A stretch of 64,000 nt of DNA. Source: Xiphydria camelus. Lineage: Eukaryota > Arthropoda > Insecta > Hymenoptera > Xiphydriidae. The notes below the pieces were generated by a model, which saw only the letters and a program-made list of their open reading frames with translations, did not search any database and was not told the DNA's origin. Positions within the stretch are counted from its first letter, which is position 1. Each line of letters opens with the position of its first letter. Positions 54,851-64,000 of the stretch are shown here, piece by piece. The position numbers and the translations under genes are program-made. The stretch covers positions 32,712,430 through 32,776,429 of the forward strand of contig OY783193.1 of NCBI GenBank assembly GCA_963678675.1. The letters are read 5' to 3'.

Positions 54851-55068
54851 TGACGCGGCTCAAATTTACCGACAGAAGCCCGAACGTGGCATGGGGCCAA
54901 CGTTGGAAGTATACCATTCGCGAACGTCCTCTCACACGATGTGGCAAATGCCGATGTGTCCAACGCTGGAAGGCATTCGCCGCATCGTGTGGGCGGGGAA
55001 ATGGCGATTGCGTCCAGCGTTGGAACCAACGTTGGAACCAACGCTGGACGCATCGTGTGGGAGCGGCT
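54848..55068. mobile_element. Right end of a Harbinger H1-family element
   Basis: Inverted match to 20905-21060 (shares GTAAATTTGAGCCGCGTCAA, GGCCCCATGCCACGTTCGGG). It ends, read inward, AGCCGCTCCCACACGATGCG, next to TTA (55069-55071). Palindromic CCAACGTTGG-type motifs are repeated in it. It could be the true right end of the H1 copy that starts at 20905, or a separate truncated copy. Confidence 0.7.
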
Positions 55069-55189
55069 TTACCCGTAACTCGCTGCAATTTCATTAAAAT
55101 CGCGCAGTTTATCCCAACGCTGGTACGCAGTTCCAACGGTGTTCGAAGAGGGTTGAGAAAATAGAAACAAATTGATTGTAAATCATGTG

Positions 55190-55496
55190 CACACATATGC
55201 ACACACTTTTATTAGAAAAACTCATGCTCACACACATACATACACACGCACATACACATGCGCATCATTACTTTATTATAAAAATCGACCATGCGCAAAA
55301 TCGCGCACAATCATCCACACACACGTAGACACACTTGTATTATAAAAATTATGCGTACACACATGCATACACTCTTTAATTCGTACATACTTTATTACAA
55401 AAAAATCGATCACACACTTGTATTATAAAAACTCATACGTACACACTTTAATTAAAAAAGCCTATACATATACACACACACACACACATTTTCTTC
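55190..55496. repeat. CA-rich microsatellite region
   Basis: Repeated CACACA runs alternate with ACTTTTATTATAAAAAT-type blocks, about six times. It lies just 3' of small gene copy 2, as a shorter CA tract does for copy 1. Confidence 0.65.
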
Positions 55497-55931
55497 TTAT
55501 TCGTCTTCTTCTTCGTCTTCTGTATCGTTGTTGTCAATAGCCTCCTCAGCGGCGCGAGCTGCTTCCCGCGCAGCGGCACGCCTCGCAGCCAGACCCCGCA
55601 GATTCTGTAAAGATGCAAATTATCAAGCCGAGGTTAGAAGAAGTTGAAGAAAAATAATAAGAGGAAGAAGATTTTATTGATTTCTTACCGGTTTTAAGAA
55701 GCTTCGCAGCATTACGTACAGGCATCCATCTATGCAATGAACACCGTCGATACCATTTACTTCAAAGGATTCCTCTACAGCTCTCCTCAATTGTCGATGC
55801 TTGTCAGCACTAAACACTCTCCAGATTTTTGGACAAATTATTACACGTCCGCGAAATCGAAAACCCAGATAGCGGGTTGGATTGTACTCTTTCATGTTCG
55901 AATCAGAGTCGGAACTTGGCGCATTCGGCAT
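55497..55931 (-). CDS. Small two-exon gene, copy 2 (unknown product)
   Basis: Paralog of 20047-20490. Exon 1: ATG 55931 (MPNAPSSDSDSNMKEYNPTR) through RVIICPKIWRVFSADKHR, RAVEESFEVNGIDG and CLYVMLRSFLKP, with donor GTAAGA at 55688. Exon 2 (55602-55497, after TTACAG) encodes NLRGLAARRAAAREAARAAE and a C-terminal acidic run ending in a stop. About 120 residues with no break. The conserved core IWR-x(3/4)-DK-R-L-x-A-x-ES in both copies and the preserved intron point to a real coding family. No known domain recognised. Possibly an accessory gene of a mobile element. Confidence 0.55.
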
Positions 55932-56632
55932 TGTAACTCAATGTTCTCGTTGCGATCGTATTAAGCAGACTTAGTCCAGGGAAATAAGATATATAAAAAC
56001 CCCATCTGCGGAATGAGAGAAAGCAAGCTGGATTTTTGCAGAGATCTTCGTTTTGATGTTCTAATGAAGCATCAAAAAGTCTCATATGCTCACCCTTGTG
56101 CGTCTCGAGATATCGAAGGTCAAAGGTCATGAAAATCAGTTTTTTGCGAAAATCTCGCTTCCGGCTAGTCTGATGTCTTAAGAAGTTTTAACAAAATTTA
56201 CGTAAAACAGTATTCTCTACAAGTTTGATTCTATACATTTTTTTATACGATCAACCGTTTTCGAGATATAGCGAGAAGAAGCGGGAGCGTGCATTTTTGA
56301 ATAGGTAATACTGTATATCCTGCTTAGCTATAACTATAAATGCACTTTTCTTAGTAGTTACTAAAAAATTGAATTCCTATTATTGTTGCAATTAAAAGTT
56401 TGTTCATTTATAAAAAAATATAGTAAATAATTCATAACAAATAATACATCCTTTTCCGCACTACTTTTGAAGTAGAATGCAAGGCGCGTTTTTTAAAGAC
56501 ATGTTACTACAACCACACATGTACCTACTACCCTAATCCATGTTTGCCCTACTGGCCTAATCCATATTTTCGATATTAACAAAAGTTTCTGAATAATAAC
56601 CGATTCACGTCTTTCGCAGTTGCCGGCGTGGT
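55932..56632. other. Intergenic, no gene seen
   Basis: AT-rich, with no open frame or repeat I can assign. Confidence 0.35.
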
Positions 56633-58493
56633 TTATGTTTCCTCTTCTTCGTCCTCGTCTTCTTCAGGTTCCTCAAGTAGTTCTACCAAAATATTGTCTT
56701 CATCGTCACACGCTTCCGCTGTATCTAATTGCAAAATCTCTTCAGGCTCATGGCCACTGAAGTTTTCAATGTCTTGCATTTCTGAGGAAGGATTCAGGCA
56801 TGCCTGTCCGTGACACTGACCACAAACTGTAAAGCATGGTAGTCCTACTTTTCTACATCCACACTGCGCACCACATCCTTTTTTACAATTGCAGAAGATT
56901 GTGTTTAATAGTTCATCTGGGGCAGGTGGCAATAGTGTTGTTTTCGGCTCTAGCATCTCGTTTTTTAAATCCCAACCCCATTCTTCGGGTTGTAGATTTT
57001 TTCCTAGCCAAATCTATATTTGGTAGTAGACCCGGTAGATATGCTGTTGAGCTGTTTCACTGGTAGGTGGAAGAGATGACAAATTAACTAGTTTATTAAA
57101 TCGTGTTGATTTGATGAAATGGGTATACTTAAAGTTGTCAATGTTTACTTCTTCTTTTGGAACACTATACATGGCTAATAGAAAACGCTTTCCGTTTTCA
57201 AATAATGTATCTGGCGGGCAGTTTTCTTCTTGAAATATTTGGGCCGAGCGATTCAAATTGGGATGTTTCTCAAACATTTTCATAATCTGAAGTTTTCCTT
57301 TATTGAATAATGTAGAGGTAGTGTCGCATTCAGTGAAGGCATGCAAAAACAAAATATGTTCTTTGCAAAGAGGATATTTGTCGAAACTTTTAGATGAATA
57401 AATTCATGTTGATGTAGTACCCTTGCCAATTTTCTTTACGAAAATTTGTCGCTGATGTGACTGAATTCGTCCTATTAAGAGGGGGGGTCTAACGCGTGGA
57501 AAATAACTCTATTTTTACGAATTTTTTTAGAGCTATTGTTGAAGCAGATATATTATAATGTTTCGCATATTACAGAGCATCATTCGAACATTTTGCAATT
57601 TTTTTGTAGAAAAATATTGAGAAATAAGCCGGTGACGAAGCATTTTCGAGGACGCCTTTTAGAAAAGATGATTTGCGGTGGACACTATATTTCCGTGTAG
57701 AACTATCTCAAATCAAAAAATCAAAGCAATTTAGTTAAAACAGATGTCTTTCAAGACCTCTACGTTTTTCTTTAATTTTTTTTTCCATTTTTAAATTTTT
57801 GGTGGTTGCTAGAAGTAAAAATTGCGATTTTTCACGAAAAAATTCGTCATTTTGTTGCTGTAAAACCACCTTAATGCAACAAAAAAAGAAAAAGAAAAAC
57901 GTATGGGTATGGTATTTTATATGTAGAAAGTGTGTACAAAATTGGAAAAGAATCGGTGCAGTAGTTTTTAAATGACGATGTCCACGGACTTTTAAAACTT
58001 GGTTTCGAGAAACAAGCGTTTAAAGCGCCGAGTTCTTACCGGTCCGCAGTATTAGAGGAGCGGAGACTTAAAGGTCAATGACTGAGAGTTTTGCTCCGAT
58101 TGACTTGAAATTTGGACACAACATTCTTTAAATGTTTTACTATAAGAAAAGGCAATTTAAAAATTGATTTTTAGAACCACACACCCCCCCCCCCCCCCCC
58201 CCCCCCACCCCCCTTAAAAGAACAAGCTAATCAATGTCTTCTCTAATGATGACGGCGGTTCTTTCTTTTTCCGATACTTCGATGGCTGTTTCGATGATTA
58301 GGACATCCGCATCATCCTTGGCTTTTTTTGTAGCGATGTTAGCAGCTTGTAGTTCAATAAGCATTTCAATAAAAATGTTTTTGTTGCATCGGTTTGATAA
58401 GAACTTTTCTTGGCTGATTGGCACATTCATTGTTGCATCAAAGCGGACTTCATAAGATGTAGACAGTGCAGTAGTTGGTCTTAATTGCTCCAT
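56633..58493 (-). pseudogene. PIN-like/cysteine-rich repetitive gene, middle and C-terminal parts
   Basis: Continues the family seen at 54340. 58493-58227 holds ISQEKFLSNRCNKNIFIEML and KAKDDADVLIIETAIE, ending in EDID, acidic residues expected for a PIN-like active site. A MITE (57479-58213) follows. 57420-57014 has YPLCKEHILFLHAFTECDTT, PKEEVNIDNFKYTHF and SETAQQHIYRVYYQI. 56956-56633 has LLPPAPDELLNTIFCNC, then a cysteine-rich cluster (CKKGCGAQCGCRKVGL, CGQCHGQACLN) and a very acidic tail. Sequence between EDID and the SKSFDKYPL block is missing, so the gene is broken even without the MITE. Confidence 0.6.
57479..58213. mobile_element. TTAA-flanked MITE, second copy
   Basis: 735 bp between TTAA at 57475-57478 and 58214-58217. 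Ends are GAGGGGGGGTCTA and a C-homopolymer end (ACACCCC...CACCCCCC). Bases 57479-58030 match 3764-4312 inverted. Interrupts the PIN-like pseudogene. The TTAA duplication suggests mobilisation by a piggyBac-type transposase. Confidence 0.72.
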
Positions 58494-58889
58494 TGCTTTT
58501 ATATTTTTAGAATTGTCTGACTAACCGTCAAATATAACAGTTATGTTAGAACTTAGATTGAAGACTTCAGTGGACATGAGCCTGAAGAGATTTTGCAATT
58601 AGATACAGCGGAAGAGTAGGAGGGCCATTTCTTCATGAAGAAAAAAATTCTTTTTAAGATTTTTCTCTTAAAAATTTGTTTTTAATCAGAAAATGTTCCT
58701 TATCCTTCTATGCATCTATGCATAGAAACATAAAGAACATTTTATGATTTTTGAAAAAATTTAGAGAAAAAACTTAAAAAGAATTTTTTTTAAGCAGATT
58801 ATGTTCTTTATGTTTTGATGATGATCATTAATTCGAAGTTGGAAAAATTATACTACTTCCCTACCCCTTACAGAGCCCCTAGCGCTCTC
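58494..58889. other. Unassigned; hairpin fragment
   Basis: Bases 58620-58660 repeat GGGCCATTTCTTCATGAAG from the foldback element at 39.9 kb. 58660-58800 forms a loose inverted repeat around TGCATCTATGCATAG. A short CT microsatellite lies at about 58884-58900. No gene. Confidence 0.4.
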
Positions 58890-59245
58890 TCTCTCTCTCT
58901 ATGGTTGAGGGGGCCAATCCATCACTTAACTCTACCTCCAACTAGAATCGCTGTAAATAATCTCTTAGGCACTAGCACTGATTTAAATTAAATTTTATTA
59001 TTTCTTTAAAAATAATTTTTACTATATTTGTTTACTTGTTTACGTTTTCAATTCTAATAGTTTATTATTTTTAATTTTGTTTTCTTAATTTTAATTTCAC
59101 TATTATCACAACTATCTACTAAGTTACTTATTATTACTATTCTATTACATATTGCCATATTGTAAAACCATTCCTGCAGCCTAGCTGCAAATTTTGTTCA
59201 ATTTTGGGCAATAAAATACCTTATCAATCAATCAATCAATCTCTC
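58890..59245 (+). mobile_element. 3' end of a LINE (Jockey/I-like tail)
   Basis: An AT-rich 3' untranslated region with CCTGCAGCCTAGCTGC, then TTTTGGGCAATAAAATACC and a short (TCAA)n tail, in the style of Jockey/CR1/I-type LINE ends. No coding part remains, so this is a strongly 5'-truncated insertion. Clade uncertain. Confidence 0.5.
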
Positions 59246-59399
59246 TCTCCTCTCTCTTTTATGAGGGAGGAGTGGGCTATACTTACATATAAGAAATATA
59301 ATAAATAACTTCTATTTTTACCAAATTGATGGCGCCGGGATGTTGTAAAACTTTATATGTCATAAAAAGTAATCATTTGACGTTATACAGTCAGAAGAT

Positions 59400-60735
59400 T
59401 TCAGCTGTTCGAGTATCAGTTTGGAAGTGTCTTTCCAGTATTTTTCGACGGTGGTCCAGGGCTCTAACATAAGCTATTTTATAACCACTCGAGCTTAACA
59501 CTTGAGTCTTCAGAATCCTCTATACAAAATATGAAAAATAATTAAAATAATTTAATATACTACGATTTGAAATAAAAATTTTTACCAATGACTCGAAGGT
59601 TTTCCCTATATCCAAGTATTGCAGATTTTCCGATATCAAGTTTTCTTTTCTTATTAGTACTTGTGATCATTCCACAATCATGAAGGTACAACCTCAGGGA
59701 ACAATACTTATCATGAAGTTTTCCCTTGGCTAGTACCTTTTGTCTCGTAATCGGATTAAGATAATATGGAATATAATATGTATCTGCTTTTTCAGGTGGG
59801 AAGATTGTCTCAATCAATCTTGCTAATTCCAATAAACGATGAGTTGGTATTCTATACAAGAAATGGATTTAAAAAATTTTTCAAAATTGGATTATATATA
59901 GTAGTTAAGTGTAGGAACGGATCATTATTTATTTGTGCATTACTTGAAATCTGAGAATTCCCGTATTTCCACTTTCACAATGCATTCCGCGAGAGTTGAT
60001 TTTGCACTTCTATCAAGCTTCCGATTTTCCTTATATATATTAAGCAAGCAAATTCTTTCTACAGTTCGGTTTAAATACTCAATCAGCTCGTTTGTTTTCT
60101 CTATTACTGGTGCTATCATTTCTCGCGCATCTGGTATTTCTAAAATAATTGAAGTTTCTACTGATTCGGCAGTATTCGTTTTTACTGTAATTTAAGATTC
60201 TTTTAGAATATCTCGAAACCTTCACTGGATGAGTTATTGAGGAATGTAATGTTCGACATACTTTGTTCATCGTAAAGAGTGTTCACTTCCAGGACTTCCA
60301 AATTTTGAAGTGGCCGTTTACTCGAATTAATCTAAATAAAATGAAAACAGCTATAGATAAACGAACTATAGAGTTCTGCAAGTTATTTAAAAGGAAGTAG
60401 TTTTACTTTTTGTGTACATCCGTTTTTAATAGTGTCAGATTGTGCTGAATTTTCAAATTCTTCCTTCCAATTTTTCAAAAATAAAGCTTTCTGGCCTATA
60501 CCTATACTAGGTATTAGCCTAGCTATTAGATTTGCATTTAAGCATGCAAATGCTTTCTCATCAATACAGTGGGCTAATGAAAGTAGAAAACAAATATTTA
60601 ACACACAAATAAGTAAATAATAAGAGTTTTTTAAAGTAGCTAGTACAATTTATTTCGAACGAAAATTTTGATTATTAACTGCATATTAAACATACCTTCG
60701 AAACTGAGACTTAAAACCTCCAATTTCCATTGTCG
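59400..60735 (-). pseudogene. Multi-exon repetitive gene with SAM-like segment, decayed
   Basis: Minus-strand coding blocks in order: MEIGGFKSQFRR with donor GTATGT (60730-60695); AFACLNANLIARLIPSIGIG and KALFLKNWKEEF (60600-60400), which looks like a SAM-type helical domain; EIPDAREMIAPVIEKTNELI and LNRTVERICLL (60190-59950); IPTHRLLELARLIETIFPPE, YYIPYYLNPITRQ and ARGKL-like AKGKLHDKYCSLRL (59859-59590); and a degraded EPWTTVEKYWKDTSKLILEQ (59470-59400). The last block has stops and a frame change, and blocks are separated by AT-rich introns of uncertain borders. I recognise the ensemble as a repetitive insect protein family but cannot name it. Confidence 0.45.
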
Positions 60736-60962
60736 GAGTTTTTTTCTTACAAATTCGTCCATTGACTGGAATGATTGAAAATAGGGGAAGTTTACAGTTT
60801 GTACATACCAGCACTTGCGTTGATATCACTAAGAAGCAATTGTTATGTAGGTTTGTTAACGAATTGTTTGCTAGTGTTTCGGCTAGAGCGCGCGAAGAGC
60901 AGTTCGCTGGGTGGAGGAACCGGGAAATGGTGCCGGAAGACTAGGCGGGTTGCAGATTCCGT

Positions 60963-63632
60963 TTACTTGTGATATATTTTGTGAAAGTAAGGCGATACAA
61001 TAAACCGCGCAAGTACGCGATGGTTGAGCGAGTCTCTCGAGCCACGGTGGTTCACACTCCGGACTAGACTTCGTGCTCGCGGGATCCACACCGTTCGGCG
61101 TAGATAATTCGAAGTCAGCTGGGCGCCTCCATGCAGCGTACGGTGATGCGCATCGACGATGAGCAGCGTGGCCACCTTTGACTGTCCGGGAATAATCACC
61201 GGATGCGCTTCCGCCGGTGACAGCGGCGAGTGACGTAGTCGTCCGCCTACTCGCAGTAATCCTTCTTCGCTAAAAAAAGGTTGTAAGTTGAGCAGAATGC
61301 TCTGCCGTTTTAGTGGCACTTGCCGTTCGAGATTGTGGATCTCGTTCCGAAAGAAGATGCGCTGAGTGATTCCGAATATTTTCACTCTGGCTGCGGCTAT
61401 CTCGGGTCCCGATAGTGTTCGGGCTGGTGCGGGTGAATGTCGCAAGAAGCGGAGGATGTAGGCCACAATCCTCTCCAGTCGCAGGAATGTTGATACTCGT
61501 TGTACCGGGGGCCAGTCCTCAGGTTCGGTGTGAACGAGATGAACTACCGTGCGAGCTTCAGGAAGCACTTCGCCCGTTGTCCCGTACTCCTGCCTTGGCC
61601 AGGCGGTCGATGGTAGAGTCAGCCACCTCAGTCCAATCCACCACAAGCTGTGCGTCCGTAAGTCGCCTGGTGACTAGCCTCGAGTGGCGTAGTCTGCTGG
61701 ATTGTCATGTGTTGGTACGTGTATCCAGGTGGCCAGCGGTAACTCGGACTGGATCGATGCCACTCGGTTGGCTACGAAAGTCTTCCAGCGAGTAGGATGT
61801 CCCTGTAGCCAACTGATAACGATGGTAGAGTTCGTCCAGAGATGAATAGGCGCCGCTTCGAGGCGCAGATCGGAGCGCACCGCGGTAACCAGTCGCGTGT
61901 GAGCAGAGAAGCTCCGCATAACTCTAGCCGGGGCAGCGGGACCTTCTTCACGGGTGCTACCTTGGTCTTCGCGATTAGCAATCGCGCAGTGACCGTAGAA
62001 TCGTCCTCGGTGATCCTTAAGAAGACCGTTGCCGCGTAAGCTCGCTCCGAGACGTCCCAGAAGCCGTGGATCTCGACACTCATCGTGGTGGATGTCCAGC
62101 CAACCCAGCGTGGTACCTGGATTTTTGCGACGGCCGGCAATGAAATAGTCCAATGTGTCCATCGTTCCGCAAGATGCCTCGAAGGCTCGGCGTCCCAATC
62201 CGACTCTATGAGCCACAGCTCCTGTAACAATATTTTGGCAGAAACTACGACCGGGACTAGCCAGCCTAGCGGGTCGAATAGTCGCACGACGTCGGATAGT
62301 ATGACGCGCTTTGTAACTGCTCTCCGTGGCGGTGAGGTGGCCTTGAACCCGAATGCATCGCTGTCCAGCTGCCAGTGCAGTCCTAGGGTAGGGACAGCTG
62401 CCTGCCCCATGTCGTGCAGTGGTCGAAGCGGCTGTCGATCTTCTTCCGGGATCTCTTGGAGGACTTCTGATGCATTGGAAGACCATTTCCGCAGCTTAAT
62501 CCCTGCGGACTCCAACAAGCTGCAGAGTTGCGTCCTCAAGGTATCCACCATCTCCAGCGAGTCGCCTCCGCCAAGGATGTCGTCTACATAAGTATTACGG
62601 AAGATAAGCTCCGAGGCGAGAGGGAATCGAGCGCGCTCGTCGTCGGCGAGTTGCCGCAACGTTCGTAGAGCGAGATACGGCGCACATGCGGTGCCGTACG
62701 TCACGGTCGTGAGTCGAAAAACCGAGACGGGCGACGACTCGTCCGGCCGCCAGTATATCTGCTGGAGTGCTTGATCCTCGGGATGTACGCGGATTTGCCG
62801 AAACATCTTCTCAATGTCGGCCGAGAATACGATCCGGTGCATCCTCCAGCGTAGAAGTACGGTCGTTAGGTCGACCTGTAAGCGCGGTCCCACGTGTAGA
62901 ACGTCGTTTAAAGAAATGCCAGTGGACGTTTGCTGGGACGCGTTGAATACTACGCGCAGTTTCAAGTCGGGTCGTATTCCCTTGACCACCGGATGGTGCG
63001 GCAAATAGTACTGCGATGCCCCGTCCGGCTGCTCCGAGACGCTGACCATGTGTCCTAGCGCCTCGTACTCCTGCAGAAAATCGTGATATAATTTTGCGAG
63101 GATAGGATCCCTCGCCAGACGTCTCTCCAGACGAGAGTGGCAGGCGAGGGCGACGGCCTCGGAGTCGCCGAGCTCCGCCGTGGATAGTGAAGACCGGAGC
63201 GGCAGCCGGACGGTAAAGCGACCGTCGGGCCCGCGGGTGTGCGTCGAAGCGAAGTGATCGTCGCACGCTGTCTCCTCCTGATTCCATGATGCGACCTCGG
63301 CAGGTACCTCTTCAAGCTCCCAGAATCGCCGAAGCTCCTCCGAGATCGGTGCGTTGGTGTAGTGATACGAGTAACTCTCGTTCGGGCGAATGGCTGCCCC
63401 TCCGGCGACTGCTCCGAAGAGGACCCATCCGAGTCGTGTGGATTGCGCGACCAGCGTCCCTGCCTGACCTCGCCGGACGTCACTAAGAATGACGTCGGCG
63501 CAGATGTCCGCTCCAAGCACTGCGTCTATCCGTGACTGGTCAGGATCGGGATCGGCTAGCTCCAATCCCTGCAGGTGTGCCCAGTCTGGCCGCAGCGCGA
63601 GTGCGTTAAGTCTGTATGCCGTAAGCCGCGGC
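60963..63632 (-). pseudogene. BEL/Pao LTR retrotransposon pol fragment
   Basis: GC-rich, unlike its neighbours. In order on the minus strand: end of the aspartic protease-like region (DAVLGADICADVILSD, STRLGWVLFG); reverse transcriptase with DLKLRVVFNASQ, VFSADIEKMFRQI and the catalytic TYVDDILGGGDS; the Peptidase_A17-type stretch (LFDPLGWLVPV, HGFWDVSERAYAA, VPLPRLELCGA); an RNase H-like part (IHLWTNSTIVISWLQGHP, THDNPADYATRG); and the start of the integrase (GGRLRHSPLSPAEAHPVI, DAHHRTLHGGAQLT). A frame change occurs near 61900 within CGASLLTR and a TAG replaces a leucine codon at 61674-61676. The integrase core is missing after 60963, and the 5' part stops at 63632. No LTRs are seen. Confidence 0.88.
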
Positions 63633-64000
63633 AGTATATCGGGAAATCAGACGTTTGACACTTTTCACTCTCACGCAGCACACACAGCGCACTCTTCTCA
63701 AGCCAACTCTAACTATAAAATTCTTGACCGTCGGTAAAGTTTTGGCAATGTCGGTATCTCTGCTTGTTTAATTTGGGGTGATACATACGGTAGTAAAAGA
63801 GTCAAGCACCGTCGGCAAATACTGCAGATGGTAAATGTCAGGGTATTCCCGCTTGATGCGTTTCTCGTAGGACATGCTGTACAGTTAATCCGAATGAATT
63901 CGTTTCATTGTTTGTGAAAATAAATGTCTATTCTCGTTTTAAAAATGCTCATTTTTGAAAAACTTGGAGCAAGTTAACACTTTTCAAGTACGCGCCAATC
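63633..64000. other. MITE fragment and unassigned end of window
   Basis: 63640-63715 is one arm of the MITE family seen at 26881-27160 (AAATCAGACGTTTGACACTTTTC, written here in two parts, and GCCAACTCTAA). It abuts the broken BEL/Pao pol. The rest, to the window end, has no gene I recognise. Confidence 0.45.

Noticed and set aside
1..64000. CRISPR array, bacterial operon, phage or defence island
   Set aside because: Introns, TA/TTA/TTAA transposon footprints, SINE and RTE elements show a eukaryotic TE-rich region; no regularly spaced direct repeats with unique spacers were seen.

Overview
This is a eukaryotic window, most likely from an arthropod (insect) nuclear genome. It is AT-rich, has GT-AG introns, and is packed with transposable elements (TEs) of types common in insects: PIF/Harbinger elements with MADF genes, mariner, Tigger, piggyBac, BEL/Pao, RTE, DUF4806 and Mutator-like pseudogenes. 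An ant or other hymenopteran would fit, but that is inference. I see no ordinary single-copy host gene, no prokaryotic operon and no CRISPR array. Calls rest on reading motifs, splice sites, inverted repeats and target-site duplications (TSDs) by eye.

Layout. 1-1.8 kb: decayed multi-exon DUF4806-type gene (-). 2.2-3.4 kb: decayed Mutator-like transposase (-). 3.8-5.6 kb: MITE, decayed tnp2-like transposase and a second MITE. 5.6-9.1 kb: GC-rich island between two tracts of a C-rich satellite; its left edge shares its 3' tail with a tRNA-derived SINE at 32.4 kb. 9.5-10.1 kb: two hairpin MITEs. 10.46-19.57 kb: one mariner-like element with TA ends, carrying a transposase broken by one stop codon and invaded by a Tc5-like element (12.73-15.73 kb), a pogo-type MITE (16.04-16.32 kb) and an intact piggyBac (17.07-19.48 kb).

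20.9-55.1 kb is dominated by three PIF/Harbinger copies of different families (H1, H2, H3). H2 (35.15-45.69 kb) and H3 (48.63-54.25 kb) have matching TTA duplications at both ends. H1 has a left end at 20905; a matching right end is found only at 55068. In all three the transposase gene and the MADF-domain gene are on opposite strands and interlocked: the last transposase exon lies in the MADF intron, and the last MADF exon lies in a transposase intron. H1 is invaded by an intact Tigger element. H2 is invaded by a foldback element that itself holds an intact RTE retrotransposon. Between them lie two copies of a long foldback repeat full of a GGCAGACGTTT motif, a SINE inside a MITE, and several hairpin MITEs.

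55-64 kb: a second copy of a small unknown two-exon gene (the first is at 20.0-20.5 kb), a PIN-like/cysteine-rich gene in pieces on both strands, a LINE 3' tail, a decayed gene with a SAM-like segment, and a GC-rich BEL/Pao pol pseudogene.

Working together: the transposases act on the matching terminal repeats. In each Harbinger pair the MADF protein is expected to be the DNA-binding partner of the DDE transposase. The elements most likely still coding-competent are piggyBac, Tigger and RTE; the mariner and H3 transposases each show a single obvious lesion.
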